Shown here: positions 1 to 12,400 of the stretch, piece after piece | Position numbering within the stretch: position 1 is the first letter of the stretch | Layout of the letters: each line of letters opens with the position of its first letter | DNA from: Helochares maculicollis | Taxonomy: Eukaryota > Arthropoda > Insecta > Coleoptera > Hydrophilidae | Length of the DNA stretch: 44,443 bases | Assembly (NCBI GenBank): GCA_033557835.1 | Contig: JAWQRO010000287.1 | Span: forward strand, 1 to 44,443 | Direction: 5' to 3' | Notes under the pieces: model-generated | What the model was told of the DNA's origin: nothing | The model's input: only the letters and a program-made list of their open reading frames with translations | Database searches by the model: none | Translations under genes and position numbers: made by a program

Positions 1-34
1 ATAAAACAAAAAAAATAATCTATAAAAAATAAAA

Positions 35-38
<4 letters not shown>

Positions 39-83
<45 letters not shown>
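39..83. repeat. (TA)n microsatellite
   Basis: An uninterrupted run of alternating T and A of about 22 units, read directly. It is one of three long TA runs in the window. Confidence 0.95.
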
Positions 84-85
<2 letters not shown>

Positions 86-369
86 TGCTCAACCTTTCCA
101 AAATTTTGTTTCAATTTCTTTATTGCTTTTTCTAAGAACTATTAGTAGTTTTTTATAGTCAACAGTCATACTTAAGTTCTGAGTACTGAGTTGTTTGAGT
201 TTTTAAACAAATCTCATTTTTCCCAAGAGAGTACTTAATTATCTTCAATTATCATGTTATTTATATATTTTTATAGTTGATACACCACAGCTTACTAATG
301 TAAAAGTCAACTTCATTCTACAAAACTAGTAATGTCAATAAGAGATTTTTAATTAAAGGCTTTATCCAG

Positions 370-890
370 ATCTTTCAGGCTTATTAACTACTCTATGATT
401 TTATTTTTTCTTTCTACTTCTGTCAATCTTTTATATTTCTCCTGCCAACTAGCTACCTTCTTTTCTCTGATATCTTCCATAATTGCTTCTATATTGCTCT
501 ATTTCTGCTAGATCCTCTCCTCTGACACTCCGGTCTCTTTTGCGCTATGCCTTTGATGGCCATGATGTTATCCATCTTGTCCAAATATCCTAACCTTTGC
601 AGTCTTTGGAACTTCACAATTCCATCTATCTCAAGTTTGTTGGAGAGATCGTATAATTCTTTATTCGACCTTCAATCTTAGGCTCCCTCCCTTTTCATCA
701 CCCTTGCCTTTGTGATCCTATACTGCGACCGTGTTTGCCGTTCTTCTAGAGTCATTCGCACTAGCTTAACTAGCTTTCTGGGTAAGCACATTTTTGCAAT
801 ATTTTTAACATCATCTGTCTGTTGAATCATAGGCTGTCTTGCAATTAATAAAGACTATATGTGATAGCGTAGTTTAATTGTAGCTTCTGA
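370..890 (-). mobile_element. Non-LTR retrotransposon (LINE) remnant
   Basis: Read on the minus strand, about 890 to 700 gives a reverse-transcriptase-like stretch: an AYDS.DR block followed by LPRKLVKLVRMTL, the usual order of the catalytic-D motif and next helix in insect LINE reverse transcriptases. Further down (about 640-500) a C-terminal-like piece, FQRLQRLGYLDKMDN, resembles the 'RWLGHVERM' segment near the end of such proteins. Stops and frame changes interrupt it and the middle is missing. Clade not determined. The family call rests on remembered motif patterns, not a search. Confidence 0.5.
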
Positions 891-959
891 TCAAATTTAC
901 GTAACTCTTTTTTAAATACCGCGATCGATCACTGAGAGATTAAAATTATCAAATTTCAT

Positions 960-1830
960 TATTCATTGTCATTCAAAACGTTTAAGTTTAATGATGTCTT
1001 CGCATGAGTCTATCTGAATTTGAGCAATGGCATTGATTACATTGACTTTAAGGTCATTCATCGATTACAGCTTGTTGACCTTTGCCTTTAAGCCCTAGAA
1101 AAAATAGACTAGTGGGGTTAACTCACTTGATCCTATTGACCAATTCACACAACATCTGCTAGAGACAACCATTTTCTCAAATCATTGATACAGAATATCA
1201 ACCATGGTGGTCATTATGCGTCACATAAAGCCGTTCTGCTGGCACCACACGTCTTCTGCGTCTATATCGTATATTTTCGGTGAAACAAATTTTCATCGTT
1301 GATGGTGAAGGCCACACCAACGTATTTTTTTAATAAAAAATACAGACTCGTGATGTCGCCAATCCAAAATTGGCACCGAACAGAAATTTTCTGGGCACCA
1401 GCTGGTGAACCTTGAGTGAGTTGGCGGCTTTTCATTTACGGCAATTCTGCTTGTTAACAGTCATTCATCCAAAAATGCGACTCGTTGCTAAAGATGATTT
1501 TTCGGGTAAAATTTGGGTCCTTTTCCAAACGCTCTAAAAGTTAACCATCAAATTAAGAGCACTATCTATGGTTATTAAGATTGTACTCCTGCGCTACTTG
1601 GATCTTATTGGATGAAGGTCCAAATTCCGACGTTTAAGACAACTAAAAGCTGAGATTTTGTGCACGGCAAAAAAATTACTATTTCGGGTTCACCTGCACA
1701 CTTTTACGGACCGCGACAGTGTTCTCAGCCGAACTGGCGTTCCTAACTAACAGGTACTGGATGATTGCTTACTGAATTTAGCAACCACAGGCTACCAACA
1801 TTGACGCGTCTCAATTGAAAAATCATTAAA
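960..1830 (-). mobile_element. Mariner-like (IS630/Tc1/mariner) transposase remnant, copy 1
   Basis: On the minus strand, broken transposase blocks occur in the right order: VNKQNCR (about 1450), DVWCQQNG (about 1230, equivalent to the W.QQDGA motif of this insect family, with N in place of the catalytic D), then VNW...SELTPLVYFF (about 1130) and a C-terminal LKVNVINAIAQI block (about 1040). Frameshifts and stops are frequent, so it is dead. Its 5' end faces copy 2 at 2120-3280, which belongs to the same transposase type. Confidence 0.65.
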
Positions 1831-2119
1831 TTTGTTAGGATTGTTTCAATTACTCTGCTCAATATATTTATGACGTGAATGCCTCATACTTCGAATTTCA
1901 CATTTGTTTATACAAGATTCCATTGTGTAAGAGAATAGCCTATCACTTGGATATTTTAGTCATTTTTCTTATGTCTTCAGGTTCATCTACTCTATTGTTT
2001 TAATGAATCTGCATTACTAGTCCAGTTCATTAGTTATTAATTGCACTACTTTTATATATTGTTTATAAGAAGTTTCCGAACAAGAGCACCATCTTTAAAT
2101 TTTCATGCCATTTTGTAGT

Positions 2120-3280
2120 TCTACGCGATTTAACAATAAAGAAAAGCATTCAAACGAACAACGTTTAATTATTTTGAAAAATATTTCAAAATTGCAGAAT
2201 TTTTTTTGAAAACAATTTGACAGCTATGGCCAGATTTTGGGCGTAATTGTTCGCCAAATGAATCGATAGTGAGCTGTTTAATTAGAAAATTTGAGACCAA
2301 ATTTACACTGATAGATTAGAAGATTATTTCCCGTTGTCGACAATATCGGTCATCCGAAAATATAGCCGCATACAGGGAATCTGTGGCGAGATTCTAGGGA
2401 CAATTTGGCATCGTGGTCAAGAATTAAACACTTCCAAAAGCACTGTGCAACTAATTTCGGTATAAGATCTGCATTTGCAGACGTACAAGATTCAATTGGT
2501 TCAAGAAATTAAGCCAAGAGGCCATAACGAGCGCCAGAGATTTGTTAATTGACTGTTGGAATATTATCAAAATAATAGGAATTTTTTATAAAAATCATTT
2601 TTTCAGACAAGACACATTTTCAATTTGACGGATACGAAAATAAGCAAAACTGCTAACTTTGGACTGCTGACAATTATTATGTGATACTCGATCAACCAAT
2701 GCATCCACCGCCAGTAACCGGTTGGTACGCAATTTGAACTGGCGGAGTGATTGGGGCGTATTTTTTTAAAAATGCAGCTGGAAATGCACTAACTAATAAT
2801 TGGGAGCCAGTATCGCGAAATTTTAAAGAAGTTTTGTGGCCCAAATTGATTTTTTGATGTGGAGGACTTTTTCTCAACAAGACGTTGAGACGTGCAACAC
2901 AGCACATGAAACGATGGTGTTACTGCAGTCCAAATGTCCGTGCCTTGTTATTTCTCGATTTAACGATCTACATTGGCAACCAAGATCGGGGCATTGAAAA
3001 CCAATAAGCATTATTTTTTAAGACTATGCAAAGGATAAGGTGTTTGCGAATAAAAATGGAAATACGGCGCGTTATTTATGAAGCACAGTCACATTTATGC
3101 GAACACGTTATTCAAAATTTCAACAAAAGAATAACCCTGTGCCACAGGTTTCGTAGAGGGCCACCTGCGTGATGTATGTCATTTTTAATTATAACTATTT
3201 CTCTTTATGTTTAAATAGAAATGTTTGCTTAATTGAAAAATTGATGTGTTTTTCTTTAAAATTAAATCTGGCGGTCTTGT
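2120..3280 (+). mobile_element. Mariner-like transposase remnant, copy 2
   Basis: The plus strand carries a nearly full-length but broken mariner-type transposase. An N-terminal HTH-like region (about 2135-2340) leads to a QLVQEIKPR block (2490), FQFDGY (2620), VILDQPMHPPPVTG (2680), DVEDFFSTR..ATQHMKRW (2860; the usual QQDGA.CHTA is blurred by a frameshift), DYAKDKVFANKNGN (3025) and VIQNFNKRITLCHR.RRGPPA (3110-3170). The last block matches the usual C-terminal end of this insect family. A GGCGGTCTTGTTGGGACAC sequence at about 3271 may be the 3' terminal repeat; the matching 5' copy was not located. Non-functional. Confidence 0.75.
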
Positions 3281-3734
3281 TGGGACACTTTAATATTTTT
3301 AAGTTGTTGCAGTTTTTTTAGTAAGCTTTTTAAAATATGCTATTTTACACTTTTTTCTTCAAGCATTCTTAAGTATAATTTTTTCGGTTGCATATTTATT
3401 AGTCTAGTGAATTATATTTTCGGTTTTCAGTATAATCTCTAAACAATTTTGCTTACTCAAAGTTTATCCATACGATTTATTCTGCAATATTGTAGCCAAT
3501 TTTTGAACTTATTTTACATATAAGTTGTATGTATTTCTGTATGAGGACATTTTGTCTATTCATACATTATTTTCTTTTTTATTTACTTTTCTCCATTTTT
3601 GTTTACTTCATCGGATTTCACTAGCAATTTCCAGATTATTTTTCAATTTTTGCGCTGAAATGCACAAGTAAAGCCAATTGTCTAGTTTTCTATTTGAGAA
3701 TTGTCCTTTAAATTATGCATATAGAGATGGAAGA

Positions 3735-4640
3735 AGGCATCAAATAAATTTTAAATGCTTTATTGTTTTTCTAAATATTTTCCGCGTTGATTAATGCACT
3801 TTTGCATGCGCTTGAGCCAATTCTGAAAGCATTTATTCCACTCGCTTGTTGAAACAAGCAACAATTATTTATAAAATCATCGATTGCTTCTTCTGGCTAC
3901 TTAAACCTATAGCAAAGCAATCCGTTCTTCATTTTTGAAAGAGCAAAAACTTTAGGATTTTTCAAACTTCAGCGATAAGATATGACAAACAAGTAGCTTT
4001 ATACAAATCAGCATTAACTGTCTGTCAATCTTGCAGTAGAGCTGTTGCTACACGATCTACTTTTGAGACAAATATCGCAACTATCTTTTTTGATACACTT
4101 TGAGAATGAATGCCTTTTATCGGTTTTTACTTTGGAACACTCAAATATACGATTGTTGTTTATTTTCTTGTCTATATGAATAATTCACCGATTTAACACC
4201 ATTAACTGTATTGTACACTTCTTTAGAGTTTCTTTAGAGCTACATTGAGTCGCTGTAGAGTTCTTTTACAACAATATACTCAATTTTGTTTTCGACTTTT
4301 CTTGAAATTCCTCATAGTAAACCACAAGGTTATCTTTCATGATGAGATTGCTCATCGACATTCTCCGGGTAACAGTGGGATTTGAAGGAACTGTTTTTGG
4401 ATCGTCGCAATGACTAGTCCGTAAATGTTTGATTTCACCATTCTACCCAGAAATTGCTAACTGATATGATGCTACATTGCCAAAACACAGAAAACAACTC
4501 GGTGAGACATTATTGTTGTTCTGGACTTAATTCCATGTTCCAAACAAATTTTGTGAACCTTAATAACTCATTCCAGCTAAACAATCCTGATTATCTTTCA
4601 CAGTGATTCTTCGGATTTGGTTAACCTGTGTTCTCTATAT
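3735..4640 (-). mobile_element. Mariner-like transposase remnant, copy 3 (different subfamily)
   Basis: On the minus strand the clearest part is the C-terminus at about 3850-3760: FQNWLKRMQKCINQRGKYLE followed by KQ and a stop, the signature ending of SETMAR/irritans-type mariner transposases (R.QKCI...G.Y.EK). Upstream parts (to about 4640) are degraded, with many stops. The C-terminal motif differs from copies 1 and 2, so this is a separate insertion of another mariner lineage. Confidence 0.55.
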
Positions 4641-5110
4641 CCTTGCGGGCAAAATAGAAAAGACATCCCCTGTACTCATTATTTGATTGTTTAGTTGTTA
4701 ATTGAACACCTATCTTGGGTCTCAACAATTCTGGGCTTACTAAGAATAGTCTGCGAACACTTAGTTTTTGAACTTAGAACTGCCCCCGGTCATGTTAAGT
4801 TAAGAGCCTAAGTTCTATTAATATAGACTACGACGAAACGATTGGTTTTCATTTTTTTTTATTTTTATAATAATGCTTTTGAGCATATGACAAACTAAGA
4901 ATCATTAATGTTACATTGATATGAAGATAAGAGAGTAAATGCTTGGGAGTATTGATAAGAATGACAGTTGCGACTCTATATGTAATCATATATTGCTGAA
5001 TCGGAGAGAGATTAATATATAATGGATATAAATTTTATAATTTTGTAACTATAAATGCAAGCATACGAGATTACTGAAATGAGGAACTTGTCTAATTGTC
5101 TAATTTCTAG
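4641..5110. other. VGluT upstream intron, unassigned part
   Basis: No coding signal was found between the mariner remnant and the first visible VGluT exon. The stretch ends in a clear acceptor (TAATTTCTAG, 5101-5110), so at least its 3' end is intron. I searched 1-5110 for the missing first membrane segment of an SLC17 protein and did not see it. Confidence 0.5.
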
Positions 5111-5344
5111 GCAATTAAAATGAAACGAAGCTTAAGCACAATATCGGCTGTCGATTCTGCAATATTTTGGGGATACTTACTGACGCAAGTGCCAGGTGGC
5201 TTCCTGGCTGCCAAATATCCAGCCAACAGGCTTTTTGGGGCAGCTATAGGAATTTCATCTTTCCTCAACCTTCTTGTTCCTGGCGCTTACGAACTTAGTC
5301 CAAGTATACTCATAATGGTCAGAGTGATGCAGGGATTTGTGGAG
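5111..5344 (+). CDS. VGlut: VGluT exon A (TM2-TM4 region)
   Basis: The acceptor ends at 5110 and the donor GAG|GTAAGT is at 5345. It encodes 78 residues from AIKMKRSLST to VMQGFVE. The last codon is the Glu equivalent to VGLUT2 Glu191, so the intron splits the conserved R.LQG..EG motif. The intron that follows is only 54 bp. Confidence 0.92.
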
Positions 5345-6460
5345 GTAAGTTTGTCCAAAGCGACTTATGTGCGAAATCAAAGAAAATAAATATTTCAGGG
5401 TGTAACATACCCAGCTTGTCACGGCATATGGAGGTATTGGGCTCCTCCATTGGAGCGCTCTAGACTAGCAACGTTAGCTTTTTGCGGATGTTACGCTGGT
5501 GTTATGTTCGCTTTGCCCCTCTCAGGTGAGCTTATCAAGAGAATAGGTTGGCAGGCTCCGTTTTATTTTTATGGGTGCATGGGTATCGTCTGGTATCTGA
5601 CCTGGTTGTGGATGGTCTTCGAAAAGCCCTGTTATCATCCCACTATAGATGCTAGAGAGTTACTATACATAGAAAATTCTTTGGGGGAAAGCAACAAAAC
5701 TCAAGCTGGCCCGACTTTGGCCAACACTCCGTGGAAAGCTTTCTTCACATCGATGCCAGTCTACGCCATTTTCGTGGCGAATTTCTGCAGATCATGGAAT
5801 TTTTATCTATTGGTACTCTTTCAGGCATCCTACATTAACGACGTGTTCCACATGGATATCGAAGAAGTAAGTGAAATTTCAATCTTCAAACATCTCAACC
5901 AAGTTTCAATTATTATGTTATCAATTTTACAGTTATCTTTATCTTTTCCAGAATGCAATAGCTGGAGCGTTACCTCACTTACTGATGACGATAATAGTAC
6001 CGAGTGGTGGAATCCTTGCCGATTTTTTACGAAAACGAGGAATACTGACGACTACTCAAGTGAGAAAGCTTTTTAATTGTGGAGGTTTTGGAATGGAAGC
6101 TACCTTTTTCCTGGTGGTAGCGTTTGCTCACACCCGAGCCCAAGCGATTGTGGCATTGACTTTCGGCGTTGCTTTCAGTGGCTTTGCGATATCAGGATTT
6201 AACGTCAATCACTTAGATATAGCTCCTAAATATGCTAGTATATTAATGGGGATGTCTAATGGAATTGGAACAATAGCTGGATGCATTTGCCCCCTTGCTG
6301 TTCACGCCATTACTGACAAAAATCATGTAAGTAGTTCTTCAATTTTTCTTTTCCTTCATCACTAACATCGCGAGAGGTTTGGTTTTTCATTAAATAGTTA
6401 TAAAATATTTGTTTCTTCTAACAAATTCAAACTGTATGTTATCAAAACCTAAGAGAACAG

Positions 6461-6497
<37 letters not shown>

Positions 6498-9400
6498 CAC
6501 CATCATCATCATATACCGCTATTTCAACCCATATTGCAGAGTTTTTATTTTTGTGTGATGTTACACAGGTGTTCTCTGTTTAGTAATTTAGTTTTTACTA
6601 CCTCCAGCTGGGAAATTTTTGGTGTTTATTTTAACATGAACGTCCGATTCTCGGTACCACAATTTTTATCTAGCTATATATATCTCTCTTAGCTTTTTCC
6701 AAGGGCCACAGTTGTTTGCTATTATGATCCAAGTTTTGCCTTCGATCTTTCTAATGTCTCGATCCCATTTGATATTAGAACATTTCCTTGGTTCTTTGGT
6801 TCTGCTGATCACTTCCCTTTTAGTTTAGATGTAATCCATAGTGCTGAAACCACTTTGGAATTTCGCCTGTTAATTAGGCTGCATATAATCTAGAATTATT
6901 TTTGTGAACACGTTTTATGCCATTGGCAGCAAGCTTTGTGGTTGGTTATTTCTGATGTCTTCTTAAACTACCTTTCTTGCGAAGTAGTTTTATAGTAGCT
7001 TTGTGTCAGTGCTTTGGAAACTTCCTTTCGCGGATCCATTCTGTGCTAGGCAAGCTGATGTTTAATTGCCTGTTAATTTGAGTAGTTCAGCTGTTACTCC
7101 ATCATGTCCAGATGCTCTGCCATTTATCATTTGTTTTGTTCTGCTTGGATTTCTCGTAGCTCTATCTATATTCAATGGCATCGTGTACAAGGTTCTATTT
7201 AAATTTGCTTTCTGGTGGTCTTGCACAAATCTACATTTCAATTTTTCTCAGCCTTCATCCAGTCAATTTATCATCTGTTTCAGTAAGTCTTCCTAGATGG
7301 CCATTCTCAATTCGTTTTGTAAGTTTCTGCTTAATAATGTTTTTCGGGAATGTCCCTTACTGCAAACGTACATATAGAATTTTGTATTATATTGTTTAAT
7401 ATAATCAAATTCTTTGTAGAAAATCATATTTTTCTTCCCGAGGTACTGTTTCAAAATTATGACCATTTAAGTTTCCTTTTAGTGTCGCTATTTTACACCC
7501 AAACAACATTTCTCTATACTCAAGGTCTACCAAAGCAATTTATTAATAAAATTATACTCAATTTGTATTTAAGAAAAAATAATTTCTCCTGAAAATATTT
7601 TGCTGATATTTAACGTTTATGGAAAATATATATATTTTTTTCATTATTTTATAAAATTCCATTTTTACATTTATATCCTTAATTTCAAAATCTATTTTCT
7701 TGGTCATTCTTTAACATTTTTAGCCCTGTCTAAATTTTTTATTATTCAGATAATAACAATGTCTCTATAAATATTTGTTTGCAAATGCCTTTTTGCCTCC
7801 AAATATTTATTTTTATTTGTTGAAATATTTTTATTTTAGATTTTGTATTTGATGACTGCATGAGACTTTAAGTTATTCGTAACAGCTAATACATACAAAC
7901 ATTTGCACATAAGTATAATATTCTAGATATAATAAGTTTAAGTTTGTGCATGCAATTTGTTTTTGAATATATTGTCTGAATTTTCCTCTAACTTAAAAGA
8001 CTAAATGGATAAAACAAATCATTATTTAATTTAATCAGTTTGCAGCTTTTTGTACTTACAGTTTTAAATAGTTTGTCCTGTCGCTCTTACTTATTCAAAT
8101 GGTCAAAAGGTGGGGCGAAGCTATTCAAATGTTTATATGAGGAAATTAATTCAAAAATGTAGCCCATAAGTGCGTATGTTAAACTTTAGAGTCCAATAAA
8201 AGCGCTGAGAGTTTAGTTTTATTCTGATTTGACACTGAAGTCCAAATTATCTGCCTGTCAGAAACGTAGTTGACATTTTTTTTTCACACAAAAAGTAACA
8301 AATAACTGCAATTAGCGACTAAAATCAATAAGTTACATATTTACATCTGAGAAGCAGTTCTATTATTATATTATGTAGTATGTGAAATGCATAGTCAAAT
8401 TTCATATGGAATAAAATTGTTTGTTTTCATTTCCGCCCTCAAATGCAATTCAAACCCTAGAGCCTATAAATCAAACCTTAATCACATCATCATTTAGTTG
8501 CATCACACATACAGATGACTGTTTCATCCTTTGGCAAATATAAAGAAATACATTCACATTCATAAACAAAACTAGGACACTACCATAAATAAGTTTTGAG
8601 TTAGCTGTAAAATTTATCATCAAATTCAAGTAATTTCTTTGAAAGTTATCTGAAATGCTATACGAAATTATTAGTTTCTTCCTAACAACTACAACAAAAA
8701 GTGAGTGTTTGTAAAACTGACCAAACAAATAACGGATTTTAAATGTACAATCATGTTTGAATGTTCCTTCGATTTGAAGTAACGACTAGATTTCCGTTAT
8801 TGTCTCGTAGACTCCGGTGAACAATAGCATTTCCGTAAAGCACGAACGCCTCTTGCGGAGTGGAATAAAACGCGTAACAGAGAGTATCATATCCGAATTA
8901 TGACGGGAGGATGATGTGCATACAGAAGGTTCATTCCAGCGGAGTTGATCGACTCAGTCGTGCGGAAGGATCCAGCGTGGGGGAGTTATTGGAGGCGGCG
9001 GCAGCCTTCCACAGCCACCGCGATGATATACGATGTCGAGGGAGCGTTGTTTTGACTTATGGGACTGGGTTCATGTTCTACATTAAAAATAAATGTCTGA
9101 CAGTGTGATTTGTAGGCGCTTAAGTAATAAAATCGCTTCGTGCTTGGAGCGCTCGCCAACAATTCAATTAGTATCCCGCAAAAACCTTTTACTATAATCA
9201 TCATTTTTACATACCCGTATACTACATATATTAGTATACCATTCCGATAATGAAAATAATCCTTTTCATTCAATACCTAGAAATTGACACTTTAGTTAAA
9301 TATGTATATAAAAAAAACTGAAGACATTTTTAAAACGTGGTGTAATTTAAGTTTTAGACAATTATTTACCAGTATAGTTTTCTATTCATTACAGTTAAGT

Positions 9401-12400
9401 AAAAATGGTGTGTCTAAATGTATATTAATTATGGATTTAGATATAAACACTAAATATGATTCTATTTTTCCACTTTGTATTCTTCATATCTATGTACGCC
9501 AAAACGCATTTACAAAATGACACTATTTGGCGTAAGTAAGAAGATAGATAAAGGAAAATCTAAATACGAGTTTTACGGATGATAAAAACATAATTAATGC
9601 AACATTTCTTGAGAATAATATCAAGCTTGGTTGAAAATAAAAATTCAAATAAACTGGTGCTATATCCGTATATCAAAACTTTTTGATTTGTAAAATAGGC
9701 TTTGCTTAATCTGGTTTCCCCGTAAGCGATCCGCCCCTGCAAATAAATAATGTACTTTCTATTGAACAGCGTGCCCCTATTTTCCTTAAGACCTTTGTTT
9801 AAATGATCAATTTCTGAGAATATATTTCTAAATTAGAGTTTTCGCTTAGTTTCAAAAGCTTAAAGTTTTTTGGTTCCTATATGTTCCATGATGTACACAT
9901 CCCTCATTTAGTAAGGTTTGAGCTCGACCTAATGATAGAGAAGCTATGTTATCCCTACGAATAATATGTTCTTGTTTCTGGTTTGTCTTTTTGCCTTTGA
10001 CACACTATACCATTCAAATTTTTCTAATTCCTTTTGCCACTGACACTCTGTTAAGATGGACTACACAATAGTATTTAAAAGCGAATATTCCATATTACCT
10101 TTGCTAGCAACGAATAACCTACATCCAAACACTGAAATAAGTGATAATAACACCACATTAAAACATCACAATCAATCGCCGCCAAAGATATGTATTGAAA
10201 ACATTGAGAGTTCCCCAAAAAATTTTTAAAAGCGGGTTTCTACATCAAGCTTTTAAGACCATGAGTGCAGAAAGCTATAAAACTGCTTGCAAAATAACAT
10301 AATGTACGATTGCAGAACCCTAATACCGAAAGTACTACCTTTCTGGTAAAAGATTTCAAAGTACCAAATGGAAGAGTCAATCGAAAAAACGTTCATACAT
10401 TTATGCTTAGGGGATCAACAAAAACCAAAACTACATTTTTGTACATAGAACAGCATTCAAACACTCAACTGCAGCACAATCGTTACAATTTAAGGCTGGC
10501 TGAACATTTCAGCCAAATCTTACAACAGAACTTTAGGTTAAAAAGCAATTACTAGTTAGAATTAAATAACAATCCGTTGTAATATTTAAAAGAGAGAAAA
10601 AATAACTGTTTCCGAATATGGTCTATAAGTTAAGCTGTTTTGCACTTTGCTGTAACATGGTTTTGGCAAAGTTGACATTAATCAACCATAGTCGCCCAGA
10701 GCTTAGCTTAGCATGAAAATTCCAATCACTTCAAATTTGTTGAGACTATCTTCTACAGGTTTTATCTAAAAATGTATTTTCAATAAACAATTTTATTAAG
10801 CACAGACATGCTTGCTTTCGTTCATTGACCATAACTTGATACAACATTATCCGACTAAACTCTGCGTCCGAGATACATTGTGAACGAACATGAACATTTT
10901 AGTTTTTGTAATACCTTATATATTACTACTATTTCGTTTCGGTAATAGAGTACTGACAAAATACATGATCATAAAATAAATGGGTGCTATTTGCGAGTTT
11001 ATTAACAAGATTCGGTTCATTTTTCGTCATTCAAAAAGTTTGTCAAGATCTTAGTATGCAAACGATTCGTTGATTATTGGTCATATTTACTGTAAAATAT
11101 TTCACCAAGAAAATAACCTATCACTACCACTTTCCCAAAAATAAATGGCATCTCTATCATCCTGAACTATATGAAATGACTTCTTATTATTACTTATTTT
11201 CTTTGTGTCGTCTTCATTTATTGACCGAGATTCAACAGAGTACAATTAAATATTCGCTATAACACCTTAATTGAGATTACACCTTGTGTAATGTGACATT
11301 CTTTGTGATTTTAGAATCTGATTATGTTAGCACCACTGGCTTAAGGCATATTTCCCAGAGTCTAAATCATTAGATAAAAAAAATGGACGAATCGTAAGCA
11401 TGTCAAAGTCTGGATGAATAAAAACGCAAAAAACTATTGAAAGATATAAATCAAAGCATAATAAAGTTTCAGTTTAATTTCTACTTCGTAGATTTTAAAT
11501 TATGATGTTATACTAATCCACCAACATATATACTAAGGAATGCTGATGAAACCATGTTAGATCTTTAGAGAAAATACTCTACCAAAATGTGTTTAGAAAC
11601 AAAACAAATGCTTATATTTTGTGCGGTTTATAGTCTTATCAATTTATTCAAAAGACTTGTAGCATTTCATTAAAATCATTTTATATTGTTCTTGTCCACA
11701 TATGTATTATTTTAAGAATCCGCTTACCTATTACGGCCTTTAGTTTATTTAGGTGATTATTTATAAAATGTTTTAAAAAATGAGCTTGATTTCCACTTAC
11801 TATTTATTGAAGTTCAAGATCTGTTGATTGATTGTGTCATTGTTTTGTGAATAAGATTTATTTTTGCAATTTTTTCGGTGCTATACTTAAAGATTCAGCC
11901 TTTCGCCTTATTGTTTTTTATTGTTTCATTTTTTATTAAGTCAGGTATATTAAATGTTGTTAGGAAAGAGATTCTCAACTGGAATAACATTGGTTCTTAT
12001 TCTACTTCTGACAATGTGGAACTACAATCAACTAGTGGCTCTTGACATATACCATGTGTTAATGTCTCAGTTAATAGTTATGATGAAAATGAAACAAAAA
12101 TCCTTAATTTTCAATAGCTGATAATTATAGATATAAATTTTGTTTTCAGTCACAAGAAGACTGGAAGAAAGTGTTCATCTTAGCAGCCACAGTTCATTTC
12201 ATAGGGGTAGTGTTTTACGCAATTTTCGCGTCCGGAGAGCTGCAGCCGTGGGCAGACTCCAAAGCTGAAGAGGAGAAACAGTGGAATCCAATGGACGAAA
12301 CTGTACCGATCAAGAGGTCTCCTGTAAGTAGCAGGATCTCGCGACTGATTACCGTGGTTTTTTATGGTTATCTTCTTCTTTGTCGTTTCAGACTCAAAGC

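Noticed and set aside
5120..5122. ATG at 5120 as the VGluT start codon
   Set aside because: A splice acceptor ends at 5110, the frame is open back to it, and starting here would remove the first membrane helix that all SLC17 carriers have.
10310..10555. 81-codon plus ORF in VGluT intron
   Set aside because: No start ATG at its beginning, no recognisable family and no flanking splice signals that fit VGluT.
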